64,000 nt of DNA from Mya arenaria (taxonomy: Eukaryota > Mollusca > Bivalvia > Myida > Myidae). Positions 35,765-48,712 of the stretch are shown one piece after another. The position numbers were made by a program, and so were the translations under genes. Position 1 is the first letter of the stretch. Every line of letters starts with the position of its first letter. The notes below the pieces were generated by a model. The model had not been told where the DNA came from. It did not search any database and was given only the letters and a program-made list of their open reading frames with translations. The stretch spans positions 13,104,294-13,168,293 of the forward strand of contig NC_069131.1 in NCBI RefSeq assembly GCF_026914265.1. Direction: 5' to 3'.

Positions 35765-36544
35765 GGGGCCTTTTCCAATTTTCCAATTCTCCGAAACCCA
35801 ACGTCAAATCCGGAAATCTCCACAAGTAAAGAATATCAAATATTAAAGTGAAATATGATAAAACAGATATACTGGGATAAAGAATACGAGTCATTTTCAA
35901 TTTTGAACAATATACAATTGTATGTATTGATGGCGTAAACGCAAAAGGTGCAACTTATGCCTTTTCTTGGACTGTCGCGTAATTCTTAAAGACGATAGGC
36001 TTAACTTTCGGTCAAATCAAGAAGTGTTTTTGCTCGCTTCTCTCGCTCATCATTTTTATGTGGTTTCAATCATACATTAAACATTGTTTTATTCCTTGGG
36101 ATGGGAGTTAGATGTACAAAGACACAGGGTTCTAGTAACATGTTTACTGTGTAAAGTCAGATTAACAAGAGCTATGAAAGTGTACAACATCAGTCTATAA
36201 TATACAGTACATGCAATAGAGTTAATGAATAAAGGGAAGTAATGCAATTTACCTCTTTGTCTATTGTAGTGTTTGAGTAGTGTTTATAATACAACAAACA
36301 TAATTGCTTGTAAAGGAATTGTTATGTCATTTATATTAGTTCATGCTTGTACTATATATCTTAATAATTTTAGTAAACTTGCATAACGCATACCAACTAT
36401 TCAATTTACCTTGGCCTTTACCATAAAGTGCCTAATATGAGTTTGTGTACGTCTCATTACATGTGCATTTTAACTGACAATTGTTAGAAATTTCTCAAAA
36501 ATGCAATGATATAACTCAAATATACAACAATAAGGCACTGTTTA

Positions 36545-36670
36545 GACGTTTATATTGGATATCTATACTAAACGGTATTCCGGAATCTTTTTCAAAAGCA
36601 AGCGGCATTACGGATTCCATTAAACACAAATAAGCGGTATTCCGGATTCAAGAAATCTCAAATCGGATTC
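36545..36670. repeat. Short repeat with CGGTATTCCGGATTC motifs
   Basis: Three to four copies of AAGCGGTATTCCGGATTC-like sequence at about 33-bp spacing. The rest of 35,770-36,990 is AT-rich without recognised features. Confidence 0.6.
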
Positions 36671-36999
36671 GAAAGACAGATTGGGTGACAACCTTATATT
36701 TTCCCCATTCTGATTTAATGTGATTTTTTTCTTACAGGGCGAAACTTAACTTTGTAAAATATAAAACAAACGATCAATATTATTGGACACGTGTAATCCT
36801 AACTACCAAAATATAAAAATATGTTTTGTGAATAAGATATTAATTTTTAAGCAATTAGTTTTCTCTATTGTGTGAATAGTTATGTTTTCGATATTCAAAT
36901 GACTGTTGGTTTTCAATTAAATTTTTCGTTTTTTTGACAAACCATGACTCGAAAAATAAAAATCGAAAATATAATTTGAATGCACATACATTTGTATTT

Positions 37000-38440
37000 C
37001 ATAGTGCTCAGCCCGGGCATTTTGTATGTGCGTAAAGTGCGCGACCTTGTGGCTTATGCGTGATGTCGGCTAGACGGCATAGTGGAACAGTGGCGTTAAA
37101 AGTAAGCAGTCTGGTGGCCTAGCGACAGGAGGTCTTCGGTTTAGCGGCTTGAAGCTAGTGGTCTGGCGGTTATATGGCATATTTGTATTTTGACGTCTTC
37201 CAGCCGAAGCCAAACTCCCTTGTTGCAGCTATTTTTAAATTTTATTGTAGTCATATATAAACTGTTTTTTTACCAAGTAAATTACGCACTTCCAATGGTA
37301 TTCTACCTTTCAATACCTATTTTTGACTTTTTCATATGTTTTTATGAATATCAGTGTAGTGGCCTTGAGGTCTAGCGTCCTAGTGGCCTACAGTAACTCA
37401 TACTGCAGCAGTAATATTAACAATTGCATTACATAATTTGCAATTTCAAAATTGTTGGCATCTTCTTACCGGACATAACATGTTAATTAACCCTCAATGG
37501 CAAATGTGAACTTTAACACTGCAAAAATGCGTTTGCGATTGTATTATATAAAGAGCTAAATACGGGATTAACCATGTAGTCAGTATGCTTTTCATAGTAT
37601 TTTAACTCTTTATGCGTTTATAAATAAACATGAGCATAAGTATCGACCTGACAGCCTGGGGGCATTGCGGCCTAGTGGCATATTTATATTTTAAAGCAGT
37701 AACTTTATAAATTGTATTGAATAAAGGTTTTTTTTACATCTTCTTGGCGAACTTGTCAGAAAAACTAACTTTATACGGTAGAATATTCATTGGCGTTCTT
37801 GTTAAATACTCAGATACTCAGATAAATACAAAATTGCTGCTACGTAATCAAGGCACTTTCAATGATAATTCACCTTATTGGCTTATATAAACTTCTCGAT
37901 TAATAAAAGTCCAACCGCCCGGGGCCTTGCCGCCTAGTGGCATTGAGTCGTGCAGTTAGTGACTTGGTCCCATGAAATCGGCGGCCTCGCTGCGTGTATC
38001 CAGCGACCCGGCGGACCAGCGGCCTAGCGCCTAGAAGCTAGCAACAGAAAAACAGTAAAAATTAGCAGTAACATATACATATGCATTGAATAAAGTGCGA
38101 AAGTGATGTCACCTGTGCACAATGAATGATATTTTACACCTTTCTTTGCTTATATGGACTTCTTGATAATTTTTGGACTGACTTTATGGATTTTTGGCAT
38201 AGGGGCATGTAGCCGTTAAGCCGATGGCCTGTCGGGGTGAAGCTAGGGGTTTAGCGGCCTATCTGTGTGAAGTAATAAGCCTAAAAACTATTCATACACT
38301 TAAATCAATTCTTTTACGGGATTTTGATATGTTATGAAGTTTACTTAAATGATATTTTACTTTTTTTTCGCTTGTTTGAACTTTTTGATATGTTTCGATC
38401 CGGCGACATTGCGGCATGAATTAAGCGTCAATATAAGATG
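37000..38440. repeat. Divergent long tandem repeat, about 250-300 bp unit
   Basis: GC-rich blocks full of GGCCTAGTGGC / GCGGCCTAGCG motifs (about 37040-37170, 37360-37390, 37650-37685, 37910-38040, 38205-38270, 38400-38420) alternate with AT-rich blocks that share TTGCTTATATGGACTTCTTG-like and TTTTGACGTCTTC-like words. No reading frame is kept through the units. Confidence 0.65.
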
Positions 38441-40445
38441 ACATTAAACTATAAGACCAAGTCAACGACCGCACAACCTGTCCACGCCCCTCTCCTTAGT
38501 TTCCTTCATTTTTGTCTACTTGAAACGCATATTAACACTTACTAATTCATACATTTGAAATACACATTCTAATTTTTACTCCGCATTGTAACAAAAAACA
38601 CACAACAGATTCTACAAATCATAACAGCCTTTACACAGGAGCTTGAAAGAGTGAAACAAGCTTTTAAGCTTTTCTATCATGATTTTTATTTTTATGCGCA
38701 GTCCCTTTTTATAGCATTATTGCCAAAGTAAATCCTTCGAGTATGCTTTGACATTGCACATCTGGAAACTTATTTATTAAAGAGTATAGTTTTCCAAGCT
38801 TTAGATTACAAAATCAACTTAACAATCAAAACTTAAGAGATACGCCCAGAAGTCAAATAAAAACCTTGTCTAGAATCATCGTTAAGGACCCTATCGGCAC
38901 TGGACGAGAGACAAAAACATACACACATCGAAAACAGACCACACATGCATCAATGTAGTGTTCGTGTTTAAAGGAGAATAACGAAAAAGGTTTCTTTCTA
39001 TGTTTTAAATCGAGACTATTTTTTCGTAAATCTTTATTTCATAAAACACTTTCACAGTTTTTGTTTGTTAAGCTCAATGAGGAAACACTTTTGGTGTACA
39101 AGTATGGCACAGCAATCAGCAAATACAATCTAGAAGAAAGATTTCCCCTATAAAAAACGGTGTTAAGTGTCGACGTTCGCACAGAGGTACTGAAGTAATT
39201 TTATAACAGTTATATGGCACGTAAACAGTTTTTTTCTGAAAAAATGAGACAAGACGCCCATCTGCAAATGCCACTTAGAACGTCTAAAAGAGAAAATAAA
39301 AAGACGTAGTTTCGCCAATAATATGACGTTTGGTGTTAGTAAAAAATAACTGTTGTGTTCTTATATAATATACCACAGGCAGCAGTTACGTTGACAAGAC
39401 CCACCCTATGGCCACCCCCCTCTAAAATATAGTAAAATAATTTTTTTCAAGACCAAATATGATTGGAACATGATCATTTATCATAAAAACATAAATATCA
39501 ACCAAAAATTCCACTTCCATTCCCCCCCCCCCCCCAATATTTACTATTATTTTATAGTAAAGGTGGACATGCGAAGGCCCTCGTATGTAGGGTGTTGTTC
39601 TTGAAAAGCACGTACTAACTTATTTTTCAACCAATTGTCTCCAAATAACTTGTCTCTGTCACAGAACATAATAAAGTTTCAGAAAATGTACAACTTCAAT
39701 ATGATTTTATTAACAAAATAGACAGCATTCAACGCTACTCGTCGATAGTTTATTCCATTTCTGTGGTGAATGACAAAATCTCACTTACAACAGAAATGAA
39801 TGATCTATTTGCCGGTGCAGTTCTGAACATCCAACACTATTAACATGAATTAAATTCATTTAATATGTGGCGTTTGTTTGTAAACACTCGTGATCTTGAA
39901 TCTTGACCTGTGTACTGTACTGTGTGACTTGCGGACTAATTGTTACATCATCTGATAATGTTCAGAGACTGATCAATGCTTATGCACGTCTAAAAGCTTT
40001 TTATGTTTTGAATCGATATTGACTTATTAAAATGCAATGACTTTGAATATAAACGTATTGAAAAAAGTTGAACAGTTTTGAGAACTATTTTGGGGGCGAT
40101 TTAAACATGGATACCGAGTGTGATGACGTCAACAGGGAAAAAACGGTTGCCCCCTTACTTTAAAAGATACTTAATAATTTTAAGGTTTTTATAGTGTTTA
40201 ATTAAACAAAGTTACAGGATAAACAGAATACTAGGTATTCGGCTCACCCGATAAATTCCTCCGCCTTGCCAGATAAACTTCCTCCATCCACGGCACTAAC
40301 CTAGTATTCTCTATATCTTTATTTTTTTAGGATACATCAAAATTGTGATGATCTAGTTGATGGATAAAAGAAAAAAATCCTTACTAATGGTACTCGATAT
40401 CGCGCTTTATTATATACCACATAAATCCACACGCAATACATATCG

Positions 40446-40510
40446 CAAAATACGGTTGTCCCGATTCCACTCCAGTGTAATACGGCTGTATTCGCATCTG
40501 TTGACGTCAC
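40446..40510 (+). promoter_or_regulatory. Conserved upstream block with CRE site, C1q gene 2
   Basis: Same order as in gene 1: CAAAATACGGTTGTC, CCAGTGTAATACGG, and TGACGTCA at 40502-40509, 354 bp before the ATG. Confidence 0.6.
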
Positions 40511-40732
40511 TTAATAACAAGTGTCAATGTGAAAAGTTAAAAAGAAGTCAGGAAACAGGAATTGCAAATAATATTATCATGAAATCATCGCTGAATCACT
40601 AATCAGCAAAATTCACTCCCTTTAAATACAACAACCCTCCTCTTAACGCAGTTCTAATCCTCCTTTAATCGTTCCATGTTATCTCTTAACCTTGAAGCAT
40701 TTTAACTTCTATGCGGATACGGATCATTTGAA

Positions 40733-40855
40733 AAAATACGGTATTCATTCAGTTTTATAAATCTGCACTTAAATATATTTAGCGATTATTTTCTCATTCG
40801 CAAACATTCAGCTAACTTGTCACCTAACAGTATCATCTAATAGGCTCGATAGAGA
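40733..40855 (+). promoter_or_regulatory. Putative core promoter and 5' UTR, C1q gene 2
   Basis: AAAATACGGTATTCATTCAG, TAAATATA at 40770-40777, and TCATTC with its A at 40796, 60 bp before the ATG and 26 bp after the start of the TATA-like box as in gene 1. No upstream ATG remains here. Confidence 0.6.
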
Positions 40856-41186
40856 ATGGCTGGAATACTTCAGCTGTTGTTACTGATTAGCGTAAGCGTG
40901 GCCTCCGAGCCATCGTGTCCAGCGTGCTCCAAATACGACTATGAGGAGAAGATGCTCGAGAGAATGATTCACATGGAGCTCGCTTTTGAAAAATTGGGCG
41001 AAAAGGTGCAGCAGAATTTGAACAATATCAAGGATGAGAAAAAACGTTTTCTCGAGCAAGCAGAACATAAACTGGCTTCGCTTATGGACGAGGCGAAGAA
41101 AAACCAGTCCAGCACACTGCAGAAGATTGAAGTGGATTCTAACAATACGTTAGAACAAGCTATGGCCGCATTCAATGATATAAAAG
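40856..41186 (+). CDS. C1q gene 2, exon 1: signal peptide and coiled coil
   Basis: Encodes MAGILQLLLLISVSVAS (signal peptide), EPSCPACSKYDYEEK and a coiled coil of the same length as gene 1. About 91 of 110 residues match gene 1 by eye, with no length change, so the two stalks are the closest pair in the cluster. Both N-glycosylation sequons (NQS, NNT) are kept. The donor is GTGAGT at 41187 (phase 1). Confidence 0.95.
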
Positions 41187-41459
41187 GTGAGTACAGATTT
41201 AAACTTTTGCCTATTCTAAATATAAAGTGTATGGCTTCGTATAAACATAGAATTAAATAACATCATGAAAATATTATTATACCGCTTGATCATAAAAACC
41301 CATTTTAGGTCTAAGGAAATTATAAAGACATGAAATTACACTTTCAACGTTTTGTAATAATGCTCTCATACGATCGAGCACATACACATTTTAATTTAAG
41401 TAGGAACAATCCCTATAAAAATGGTCAGGTGAGACGAACGTTTTTTCTTTAATGCTTTT

Positions 41460-42316
41460 CGATGAAATATGGAGTTTTATCAGTGAAATAACAACAGTGA
41501 AAATATCAATTTGATATTTTCACTGCAAAATAAGGAGTGAAAATATCAACTTTTAAAACTACTTTTAAAATCCATTGTAGTTACTTCCCCTTGATCAAAA
41601 TAGAACACTTCACTTTTGAAACAGAAAATGTTTGCAAAAAAAATCATTTGAAATTTAAAGAAATGTTGCATAAGTTTAAATAGAAGATATAAATTGGAAA
41701 TAAACAACTTACCGTTTATTAGAAAAATGGTTATCCCGTTTTTTAAACGGTTTGTTGATCTTGAAGCTGAATTTTCGAAAATTTGCTTTCATATAAAAAT
41801 AACAGACGGAAACAACTGTTCGGACATAAATAGAATGTTGCATCAACGTTCAAATGTATTACGAACTGTTTGTCGTTGCAATACGTAATATGAACTTCCC
41901 GGAAAATTCACAAAACAATTTACAGATTTACTGATTTTTTTACTCCACCCACGCCTTAAAATTTGTCAACAAACTAACGTGGTCCTCATCATTACCTGGA
42001 AGTCGACACAACTTCATCGATAACTGTTCATAAAATCTTTGCACAAAAAAACGAGCGAAAAATAAACTATAAAACAGATTATCAGAGATCTCTTTCTCAA
42101 CAAACCGAAAATTGACAGCTATAATTTTGCATGAGGGGCGCCCCGCGGGTAGCGGAGTAAATAACACCATTTTCAAAAAAGAGTGTAATTAAGAAGATAA
42201 ATTAAAATTCGATAAAACTCGGAAAATAAGCATAAAAGAAACACCACTCGTGAAAATATGTTTTTCTATGACACTCGTGAAATAAAATACAATCTTACAC
42301 TGAAATAAACGAATGT

Positions 42317-42318
<2 letters not shown>
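41460..42318. repeat. Composite insertion in intron 1 of C1q gene 2
   Basis: Absent from the introns of genes 1 and 3. It starts with AGTGAAATAACAACAGTG and a 31-bp perfect palindrome (41495-41525, arms CAGTGAAAATATCAA). It ends with related words CACTCGTGAAAATATG and CACTCGTGAAATAAAA. It looks like a non-autonomous element with complex ends; the class is not determined. Confidence 0.55.

Positions 42319-42381
<63 letters not shown>
42319..42381. repeat. (TA)n microsatellite
   Basis: About 31 uninterrupted TA dinucleotides at the right edge of the intronic insertion. Confidence 0.97.
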
Positions 42382-42383
<2 letters not shown>

Positions 42384-42499
42384 CATTTGTTTATCTTCCA
42401 TTTCTGAGAAAGCTCGTAATGATCTACTTTAAGTTTTGCGTGCTAAGGCATTGTGTGATCTCGAGCTATATGTATTTTTTACAGTAATGGTCATGTTTT

Positions 42500-43640
42500 G
42501 TGTATTGCACTAAATCATACTTCGCTTAGTGTCAATATTTTTCTTCAAACAAATTATCTTAAACAACTGGTACAATTTCAACCATCTTTCACAGGATTGT
42601 TCCTGTTTCCTTTTATATATATGGTTTTATGCAAAACTCTGGTTGCCCTGGCAACCGATAGGAAACACTTTGAAAATATTCGTATCAAGAATTGCGGGCC
42701 AGAGTTCAACATGATTTCACAGATATTTTCGGGTAACTTTGTATCAAATTTCTTCACTCCATGTTGAAAAAAGCCGCCAGAGGACGGGGCATCTTTTCAC
42801 TATTAGTCTATACGGAAAAAGTTTTGTAAATATTGTCCTAAAAATCCGCTGGCGGAATTTTAAAATAATTTCACAATAATGTTCCTATGCTGACCCTCTT
42901 GTCAAACTCCTTCACACTATGTGACGTAAATAGTTAAACCTGCGTCATACCGGTGGGTGGCCTCCAGTATGTTGTTTGATCAATAACTTCAGAACCCTTT
43001 GTCAAATCAGTTTAAGGAATAAATTGCGGGGTTGATGTCATTACGGGGTATGAACGCAATTATGCAAGGTCAACGTGTATGGAGTCCGACTCCACGCGTA
43101 CTTTGACCAGCCCCGTAATTCATTACTTATATTTACAACAATAGTTATTTATTTCATTCAAGAATTTAAAAAGAAATACTTCATTTCATTTAAGAAAACC
43201 TTTCAGTAATCCTTTCTTACCCGTTCTGTAAATAGAACCACCCGACTTACCGGAAACATTTTTTTCAAATGACGTCACAAGATCAATAACTTGAAATCAC
43301 TTTTAAACGTAAAATTGAAACACTTATGGCAACACTAAATAACCTAACACTTTCTAAAATGTTGATTTATATTTCACGGGACTTGCTGACCCATGAAAAA
43401 ACAATAACAAGATCAATCCTTTTCATGCATATTGGTATGCGATGAATTGCGATCCGAACATATCCGAAGATGTTGCGTTCATCGATTGCCGAAAGGCAGT
43501 TCATTTAAGGAATGGAAGTTGAGGTGTAAATATTGAGCGATAAAGGGCCATTTTGGCCCTCTTCTCTTTGTTAACATTGTCAAATTGTCATGTGATCGTT
43601 CGCAACATATATTGATTGGATTTTTGGCATTTTATTCAAT
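42500..43640. repeat. Interspersed repeat in intron 1 of C1q gene 2
   Basis: Matches 32870-33930 of gene 1 (TTTTTCTTCAAACAAATTAT, CACAGGATTGTTCCTGTTTC, AAAATCCGCTGGCGGAATTT). It is interrupted near 43020-43120 by a segment with inverse GCGGGGTTG...CAGCCCCGTAAT-type ends. Confidence 0.65.
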
Positions 43641-45020
43641 ATCTTCCATGCATTTGAATTGATTGTTTCTTCACAATTAAGCATATTTTAAAGGGACCCG
43701 TACTATTTCCAAGATGACAGAGTATTAAGTTACCATAAACACATACTTAGCCTAATAAATAGCATTTTACACTTGCATAATGATATGTAAAAAAACAACA
43801 AATTAATGGAAAAAAAGATCATTCCATCTAAAAACCTACACACTAGAATACCAAGAAAAGCTGTTGTATCTATGATCATACAAACCGGCTGGTGTGCCCC
43901 GGTCCAAAGTAAAGATATCGATGTGTTAAACCGTCCAATGACTTTCCTATTAGTTTCAATATGTCAGCGTTTAATAAACAGCGTGTCATTATTATTATAT
44001 TTGTCCATGTCTAACTACTTTCCAACACGACGTAGCGTTTTTATCAAAGATATAGCATGGTATTCCCTGAAGAAAATCTACAAGTTGTTTAAAATGATAA
44101 CTCATTGTTTACATTTACAGATAAATTCCAAAAGAAACTCTGGTTAATGTACAGTTCTATATGATTTTTGTTTCAATTTAGATAAGCTATTGTGTGTATT
44201 TTTTATTATGAACGTTTTAACACGATTCTACATTTACTCAAACTATGATGCCATTCCGACCAATGTGACTCCTATGCGCTTCCATTGATCTATCTAAAAA
44301 TAAGTAACAGTATCCAATTGGGGAAATATTTCCTTTAGGGAATTATCTCAATATCAAAATGTACACGGTTAGCTATACAATTGACTATAATATATCACAA
44401 ATTAACGTCTTTTCGATTCATACGAATCATTCGCATATAACTTGCAAAAGCTTTAAGTTTTATTAAAACTTGTGCATGCCCCTTTAAGATACTTGCCACT
44501 CACTCTGAGACAATAATTAATTCCGTGTGAATTGTAAATAAAATGGTTGTGACAATGATAAAACATCATCAAAAGATCAAATTAAAGATCGACTTCTGAA
44601 TTTTGTTTTTTAAAAATAGGACAGGGTTTTGCCAAAAATGTAACGTTACTGAAAATTGAATTATATATATATATATACTTATATCTAAATGAATATATGT
44701 CATTATTTGTTAAGTGGTTTTTCATAAAAACAAGTTAACTCAATTAAAACAAAGTTAAAGAAAATAGTTTTCGACATTATATGAAGAGTGAATCCCCTTT
44801 AATATGAGTTGGTTTAATATGATTTATCTACAAAATTAAAAGTAACATAATAAGAGTTATCAATCTAACTTTAAATTACTAAGTTCTGTCGTTTGATATA
44901 ACGTAAATAATCTCGCACATTCATAAATTCGTTACAATAATGCTAAGTTTACAATAGTTAAACTCACTCACACAAACTTTATAATTGATATTTATAAATA
45001 TATAACAAATCTTTTTTCAG

Positions 45021-45436
45021 ACCAAATCGTTACTCCACTTGTGTACTTCAACGCCCACTCTCCACAGACCAGCAGTCTGTCCACAGGTGAGGTGATAATG
45101 TACAAGACAGTACAGAACAACCCGAGCAACGGCTACAGCTCCACCACGGGCAAGTTCACCGCTCCAGTACGAGGACTTTACTTGTTCCTCATGCACACAT
45201 GTACGCATTCAAAGTACTTTGCTTTGCTCAAGATGATGAAGGAAGGCTCAGTCCTCATTTCGACTCAAAACTATGACAAGGACCACTATACCTGTTCTAG
45301 TAGTCAAGTGTTTGTACAGCTTGATGCCGGAGAATCCGTCTGGGTACAATGCTCCAGTGGGGGCTCGAACAGACAACTGTATGAGGATCATCCTTACCGT
45401 TGGACCAGTTTTGGTGGTGCTCTCATTCACAACTGA
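45021..45436 (+). CDS. C1q gene 2, exon 2: C1q domain
   Basis: Begins Asp-Gln-Ile after CTTTTTTCAG, phase 1, following a 3,834-bp intron. A complete C1q domain: TTGKFTAPVRGLYLFLMHTC, then a loop THSKYFALLKMMKEGS quite different from genes 1 and 3, SSSQVFVQLDAGESVWVQC, and WTSFGGALIHN with TGA at 45434-45436. The protein has 248 residues. Three domain cysteines are present, without the extra one of gene 1. An AATAAA lies about 100 bp after the stop. Confidence 0.96.
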
Positions 45437-45531
45437 CGAGCTTAGGTCATTGTCCATTATAAGCCAAAAGGCAGAAACACATACAAAGAAATTGGAAGTA
45501 AATTACGGAGTTATTAAGTAGTTGTTTAAAA

Positions 45532-45537
45532 AATAAA
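45532..45537 (+). other. Candidate polyadenylation signal, C1q gene 2
   Basis: AATAAA in an A-rich stretch 96 bp after the stop. Genes 1 and 3 have no equally clear signal at the same distance. Confidence 0.5.
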
Positions 45538-45804
45538 ATAGAAACACTACGTGAATTATTTTTGCTATGATTTACCGTTAGTCAAACATTCTTTTAGATA
45601 TCGTCTGTGTACACCGCCTGTATGATATGTCATGTATATACAACTGAGAACACGTATGTCGAAATGAAATGTATTTTATTCAGAAAGCTGTATGTTGGCA
45701 TGTTGTAAGTTTTTCCGCCTCAAGATAAAACTGTATTTCTTATTAAATCAGTTATACATGTATCGTTTACAATTAATCCGTTGTTTTGAAACCGTTTTGT
45801 CCGG

Positions 45805-46540
45805 ATAAAACCCGTGTCGGTATTCCGAACACAGTTTTTTATCGCTATTTCGAAATAATTTTTCGGTCACAATTTTACTCCTTCTTTGTTTAACAAAATT
45901 TTTGGTCTTTTATCCGAAATCGCTATTCCGAATTAATCGCTATTCTGAAGTAAAAATTTCGGTCCCGATTTGGTATTTCACACCTTTTTATTAATTCTTA
46001 ATTCGAACCTGATCGTGTCATAGTTTTTCACACCTTACTGCGAATGCACTCGGGCATCGGCTTGAGGTGACAATGGAGCACAATTAGCGCTTGTTAAAGA
46101 ATGACATTGAGCACGCGTATGTTACAAGCATCGATGTCAGAAAATGAGCGATTCATTTTGGTGATGTAGTATATAATTGCTGGTTATCACAATCTGAATA
46201 TCATTCGAAAATGTCATCATATTCATATATGTGCTGTCATTTTGTTTTAAAAGTTTTATGCTGTTTATTAAAGAAGTATGATAACGAATTATTCGTCAAT
46301 TATTAAACAATAAATCAACACATATTTTTATATGCGAAAGATAACTCAAACTGAGTGTACCGTATTGGTAACGTGTAACCGATATTACATTTTTTACGAC
46401 TACGTATTTCACGTCATCTATAATTCGCGAACGCTGTCATTTGCGGAAAATTGTTAATCCGAAACACCGCTATTCCGAAGTAATTTGTTGGGTCCCTACA
46501 ACTTCGGATTAACGGTGTTCAACTGTTTATATATTTGGTA
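45805..46540. mobile_element. Insertion with Tc1/mariner- or pogo-like end, unit 2 only
   Basis: Flanks match unit 3 continuously (GTTTTGAAACCGTTTTGTCC... on the left, GGTAATATTAACTGATATAT on the right), but unit 3 lacks these roughly 730 bp. Repeated TATTCCGAA words fill the insertion. The right end GATTAACGGTGTTCAACTGT is the inverse of a CAGTTGAACACCGTTAATC terminal repeat like that at 6262. The left end is unclear. Confidence 0.6.
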
Positions 46541-47094
46541 ATATTAACTGATATATATATTAATTATACTTATAAATCAGTGTTAAATATAAAAGTCGGA
46601 TCATACAATTTGTGTTGAAACTAATAATTGTTTATCCTAATGGCTTGAAAGATATAAATATATATTTCGTGAGATATGCGATGAGCTCATCAAATTGCCT
46701 TTATGTTTTTACCTCAATATCAAAATATCTTGGCAGTAATACCTTAGGGCAAATGTAATATGATGGTAATATTTAGCAATCGTAGCAATTATAACAGACG
46801 TTTGCATCTCCACTGATCTCCAAATTACTTAATCGACTGGCATTAGATATTGCATGGTCGTTGCGCAACGTGCAGCATTTTATTTATGTTGTTTTCAGAA
46901 AGACAATTCGGACCGTATGCTATAAAATACGAAGCCACTGCTCCAGCGGTATTTGACAGCATATATGTATTGTTTAACTCCGTTTTTTATGTATACACAT
47001 ACATTTACAAAGTAATATTTGAAAGACTTTTACTACAACTAAAATAATGACTATTGCTACATCAACTGTTAATAGTTTACAATGTCCATGATGA

Positions 47095-47250
47095 TTGTGA
47101 CAATGATGATCGTTACAGTAGTAATGCTAGCCTGATGTGTTTTGATGTTCATGCTGATGGTGCTGATGATGATATAATGATGATGGTGGTTTGTAGAGGT
47201 AAGTAGTAGAGATGATGAAGACGACGACAAAGATAATGATGATGATGATG
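47095..47250. repeat. Degenerate GAT/ATG microsatellite in 3' flank of unit 2
   Basis: Interrupted GATGAT and GACGAC triplets. It corresponds in position to the cleaner array at 58175-58315 in unit 3. Confidence 0.8.
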
Positions 47251-47904
47251 ATGTCGTGCCAACATGTGCGAGTTGTTTGATATTTTCTACACGATATGTC
47301 GTAAGGTTTGCTAAAACGGGAGCACGGCTACGAACAGTTCATAGTTGTTGATACAACTCATTATTATGTTATTTATCTTACTTATATGTGGGTAGTGTCA
47401 AATGCTACATATTTATGTTTCGTGTCAATATCTTGAACAAAATTGTTCTATGTACGCGACACCGTGAAAGAAACAAGTATACCCTAACTCTACCACAATT
47501 ACATTACAGAGTGATGAGCCTGGTTACACACGTGAACAACTAACACTGGACATATTCGCACATCGGAATGTCTTAAATATTTTCGAGTAAGAGCAAGCGT
47601 TAACGTTTTGCAAGACGACGTGGCCAAGCCTATGACAATCCCAAATTGAAAATAGACTAGTGTATAAACTTGCAGCAAAATAAAAATGAGCAAATCATTA
47701 TCAAAACTACATATAAGAGATATGTTGTTAATGGTTATTTTTAAAATGACAGAAATAATGTTTTGCAAGGTTTGGAAGAAAATGGCCTATTTTAGGCTTT
47801 GATATACAAAGATCTGTTTGAATTGATATATAACCGTTCCTGTTTGTTTCTTCTTAATAAAAACAGATCTGAATTAGAATTAAATTGTAACAAAGTTAAA
47901 GAAA

Positions 47905-48712
47905 ATGCAAATATAAAATTTGTGAGTGAATCACTATAACGCACAACTTGAGAAAAGCTCAGACATGTTTCTTTAATTTATCCCCGTGATAAAGCGGTAC
48001 TAAATTTCCATCAGAAGGGAAACAGTTCTTGAAATTTCAAGCGTTTTGTAAAAAAGCGAAGACAATATTGCCTTATGCGGAACAGTTTTACAAGGATTAG
48101 TTTTATGCACGAGGAGTTCGTCCAGGTATGATAATTTAGTAATTTTTATAAATTACATGAATACTCTCATCTCGTATGTCGGATAGTTTATTTATGTCAT
48201 ATTGTAAACATATTCAGCAAGTGAGGCCCGACATCGTGACTGGAAACCTTTAACCGTCGAACAGGGACAAACGGGCACACGCATCCAGAGTAACGTTTTC
48301 ATAAAGCCATAATTATCTCCGGTTTTTCGTGGGCGATTCGAGTCACTGCTGAATATTTTCTGTTTGCATTCTGATTTCATTTTTGTGAATGCTCATTTGG
48401 TTTAATGCAAGAATTTTAATTGTGTGAGATTGCATATATATTTCTGTACAACAAATACAAATACAATGCTATTTATATCTTGTACATGCCGGTATTGACA
48501 CAATAACACATCTGGTGAAATCATTTTGTCTTGTTTCATTTCATTAAGATGATTATTTAAGAAGAGCTAAGAAAGAAAAATGTCAAAATAAAATTTGTGA
48601 GTGCTTCATTATAACGCACAAGTTGTGAATAGCTCAGACATGTTTCTTTAATTTAACCCCATTTGCAGAAAAAAACGTTTTAGATCTCCATCAGAAGGGA
48701 AACAGTCCTTTT
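47905..48712. repeat. Local direct duplication (about 125 bp, 680 bp apart)
   Basis: AAAATTTGTGAGTGAATCAC at 47917 and AAAATTTGTGAGTGCTTCAT at 48590 open two matching blocks that both contain GCTCAGACATGTTTCTTTAA and CCATCAGAAGGGAAACAGT. Confidence 0.85.

Noticed and set aside
46850-47047. Short frame downstream of C1q gene 2, with a similar start at 57944
   Set aside because: The two copies lose register after a few codons, so the similarity is DNA-level duplication and not coding conservation.
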